Assembly (NCBI GenBank): GCA_036494675.1
Contig: DASXOA010000101.1
Span: forward strand, 1-6,254
DNA from: Rugosimonospora sp036494675
GTDB taxonomy: Bacteria > Actinomycetota > Actinomycetes > Mycobacteriales > Micromonosporaceae
DNA length: 6,254 nt
Direction: 5' to 3'
In this document: positions 5,177 through 6,254 of the stretch, in pieces
Layout of the letters: each line of letters opens with the position of its first letter
Numbering within the stretch: the stretch's first letter is position 1
The notes under the pieces: model-generated
What the model saw: the letters and a program-made list of their open reading frames with translations, nothing else
What the model was told of the DNA's origin: nothing
Databases searched by the model: none
Translations under genes and position numbers: made by a program

Positions 5177-6087
5177 GCGCTCAACTTATCGGAAACCGGG
5201 GCAACGGACACCGCGGCGGGGTGCCGATGCGCCCGGCAGCCGATCTCGGCGGGCGGATCCAGCGTCACCAGTTCGAGAAGGTCCCGGTCCGACGAGTCGA
5301 CCGGCGTGCAGACCACCATCCGGGCCTCCGGCATGCCCGAGACCTCGAAGCTCGTCGACACCGTGGGCAGGGCGCGGCCCAGTACGTTCTGGAAGACCTT
5401 CCGCTGGGTGGCCGGGACGGCCACGTCGTGGTTCGCCCACATCCGGGCAAACTCGGCGCTCGCGGCGCACAGGGAGTCGATGAACCCGGTCCATGCCGGC
5501 TCGCCGAGGTGTCGGGTGAACGCCGCCCGGAACGTGGCCACCAGCCGCGGCATCTCGACGGCCTGGTTGGACAGCGCGGAGCAGCAGTCCGGCACGGTGA
5601 ACACCTGCCACAGGACGTTGCGCTCCTCCGGTCTCCCGTTGACCATGCCCGGGAGCAGCGCGGCATAGGTGCGGTTCCAGGGCAGCACGTCATACCGTCC
5701 GTTGTAGATGGCCGCGGGCAGCGGAGCGAGGTTGTCGAGGATGTCGTGCAGCGCGGGGCTCACCGCCTGCCCGGGTTCCTCGTCGACGACGGCGGGCACC
5801 TCGGCCAACCGGTACAGGTGCACCCGCTCGACGTGGTCGAGCCGCAACGTACGGGCGACCGCGTCGAGGATCTGCACGCTGGCGTTGATCGGCCGGCCCT
5901 GCTCCAGCCAGGTGTACCAGGTCACACCCACCCCGGCGAGCTGGGCGACCTCCTCCCGCCGCAGTCCCGGGGTACGCCGGCGAAGCCCGGGCGGCATGCC
6001 GACGTCATCCGGCCTGATCCGGGCCCGGCGGCTGCGCAGGAACTGGGCCAACTCGACGCGTCGGCTCCCCACCTGAGTCTTGGTCAT
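5173..6087 (-). CDS. XRE-family regulator with MmyB-like ligand-binding domain
   Basis: From ATG 6087 the protein has 304 residues, a usual length for this family. ELAQFLRSRRARIRPDDVG (12-30) and TPGLRREEVAQLAGVGVTWY (39-58) followed by TWLEQGR (59-65) form the Cro/C1-type helix-turn-helix in the arrangement typical of actinobacterial helix-turn-helix/MmyB-like proteins. About 110-280 is the MmyB-like domain, with YNGRYDVLPWN (128-138) as its clear landmark; this domain is thought to bind small, possibly lipid-like, ligands. It is a cytosolic DNA-binding protein. GATTAT six bases before ATG 6087 supports that start; a GTG at 6102 would add five residues. Its stop overlaps the dapB start (GTGA, 5173-5176). 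A divergent gene starts at 6189, with repeats between, which fits control of itself and that neighbour. Target genes are inferred from position only. Confidence 0.92.
   Translation of the reverse strand: MTKTQVGSRRVELAQFLRSRRARIRPDDVGMPPGLRRRTPGLRREEVAQLAGVGVTWYTWLEQGRPINASVQILDAVARTLRLDHVERVHLYRLAEVPAVVDEEPGQAVSPALHDILDNLAPLPAAIYNGRYDVLPWNRTYAALLPGMVNGRPEERNVLWQVFTVPDCCSALSNQAVEMPRLVATFRAAFTRHLGEPAWTGFIDSLCAASAEFARMWANHDVAVPATQRKVFQNVLGRALPTVSTSFEVSGMPEARMVVCTPVDSSDRDLLELVTLDPPAEIGCRAHRHPAAVSVAPVSDKLSA
5183..5188 (-). promoter_or_regulatory. Candidate -10 (TAAGTT) for dapB inside the end of the regulator gene
   Basis: On the minus strand TAAGTT is followed by GAGCGC and the dapB GTG at 5176, the six-base spacing expected for a leaderless transcript. 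The hexamer lies within the regulator's last codons (GAT AAG TTG). dapB could therefore be transcribed without the regulator even though the two genes overlap. Confidence 0.5.
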
Positions 6088-6093
6088 CCCTCG

Positions 6094-6099
6094 ATAATC
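6094..6099 (-). promoter_or_regulatory. Candidate -10 (GATTAT) of the regulator gene
   Basis: GATTAT keeps the two most conserved -10 bases (A at position 2, T at position 6) and ends six bases before ATG 6087. This favours 6087 over the GTG at 6102, which overlaps it. The expected -35 position carries no consensus and is close to the GGTACC repeats. Confidence 0.4.
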
Positions 6100-6108
6100 C
6101 ACACCGGC

Positions 6109-6139
6109 GGTACCAGTTGCCGGGTGCCGCTGGTACCAG
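6109..6139. promoter_or_regulatory. Paired GGTACCAG sites, operator-like, upstream of the regulator
   Basis: GGTACCAG occurs at 6109-6116 and 6132-6139, 23 bp apart start to start. The second copy is part of a perfect 10-bp palindrome, CTGGTACCAG (6130-6139). The first copy and CTGGTACC (6130-6137) also form an 8-bp inverted repeat with a 13-base spacer. The first site lies just upstream of the candidate -10 of the regulator, so a bound protein could block it. Autoregulation is inference. Confidence 0.5.
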
Positions 6140-6155
6140 GATCAAGGGCCTCTCC

Positions 6156-6176
6156 CCACCCTTGCGAAAAGTGTGG
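6156..6176. promoter_or_regulatory. Imperfect dyad CCACcCTT-N5-AAGtGTGG before the divergent gene
   Basis: Left arm 6156-6163 and right arm 6169-6176 match at 7 of 8 positions as an inverted repeat, with the AT-richer spacer GCGAA. It ends 12 bases before the ATG at 6189 and is a candidate operator for the divergent gene. It does not resemble the GGTACCAG sites, so a different protein or a second recognition mode would be needed. Confidence 0.4.
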
Positions 6177-6188
6177 AGTCTTGGTCGC

Positions 6189-6254
6189 ATGGACCGAACG
6201 ATCGCGACATCACCCGCTCCGGCGCCCACGCGCCGGCAACCCGCCGGGCACCCG
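6189..6254 (+). CDS. Start of a divergent gene, cut by the window edge; possibly a transporter
   Basis: ATG at 6189 opens a frame that runs 22 codons to the window edge. The visible residues, MDRTIATSPAPAPTRRQPAG and two more, are Ala/Pro/Thr-rich with a basic pair and look like a cytosolic N-terminal tail. GGAG (6175-6178) lies 10 bases upstream as a weak ribosome site; an in-frame GTG at 6171 is an alternative start. Efflux proteins of the major facilitator superfamily often begin like this and often sit divergent to helix-turn-helix/MmyB-like regulators in actinomycetes, but no membrane helix is visible here, so the product is a guess. Confidence 0.5.
   Translation, partial: MDRTIATSPAPAPTRRQPAGHP

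Noticed and set aside
4472..5668. Plus-strand open frame across dapB and the regulator
   Set aside because: It spans the antisense of two recognisable genes and shows no domain of its own.
6088..6102. GTG at 6102 as the regulator start
   Set aside because: It adds five residues, has no ribosome site, and overlaps the candidate -10; ATG 6087 fits the leaderless spacing. Not fully excluded.
1..6254. CRISPR, tRNA/rRNA, insertion-sequence ends or phage genes
   Set aside because: No spaced repeat array, cloverleaf, transposase motif or terminal inverted repeat was seen by eye on either strand.

Overview
The window reads as chromosomal DNA of a high-GC actinomycete. G/C dominates third codon positions (about 92% in a 50-codon sample of the membrane glycosyltransferase). 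GTG starts occur, and several genes have a TAnnnT hexamer only 6-9 bases before the start codon, which is the usual layout of leaderless actinobacterial transcripts. The mix of a dapB of actinobacterial core length, an XRE/MmyB-like regulator, a GT87 membrane glycosyltransferase and a CPGCGGTR (DUF2752) membrane protein suits Micromonosporaceae or Streptomyces relatives. The genus is inference. No rRNA, tRNA, CRISPR array, insertion sequence or phage gene was seen.

Layout, left to right. 1-332 (-) is the 5' part of a DUF2752 membrane protein with a His-rich N-terminus, cut by the window edge. 372-1625 (-) is a winged-helix DNA glycosylase of the YcaQ/AlkX type with a QMD catalytic motif; it lies 39 bp upstream of the DUF2752 gene and is probably co-transcribed with it. 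After a 134-bp divergent spacer, 1760-2290 (+) is a GNAT acetyltransferase. 2138-3556 (-) is a GT87 polytopic membrane glycosyltransferase whose C-terminal reading frame runs 153 bp into the convergent GNAT gene. A 156-bp divergent spacer holds a near-symmetrical -10 and a hairpin before a strong Shine-Dalgarno. 3713-4381 (+) is a second GNAT, similar to the first, with a repetitive acidic tail whose 3' end overlaps dapB by 15 bp. 4367-5176 (-) is dapB, with a repeat-built N-terminal extension. 5173-6087 (-) is an XRE/MmyB-like regulator whose stop overlaps the dapB GTG start in a GTGA. From 6189 (+) a divergent gene begins and is cut after 22 codons; its context suggests a transporter, but too little is visible to assign it.

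The genes do not form one pathway. DapB supplies lysine and diaminopimelate for the cell wall. The GT87 protein probably glycosylates a lipid-linked or envelope substrate. The YcaQ-type enzyme removes alkylated or crosslinked bases. The regulator probably controls itself and its divergent neighbour through the repeats at 6109-6176. I see no convincing evidence of a wholly new system. The points most worth checking are the gene-boundary oddities (glycosyltransferase read-through, repeat-built termini, dapB sitting on the regulator's end) and the operator-like repeats.
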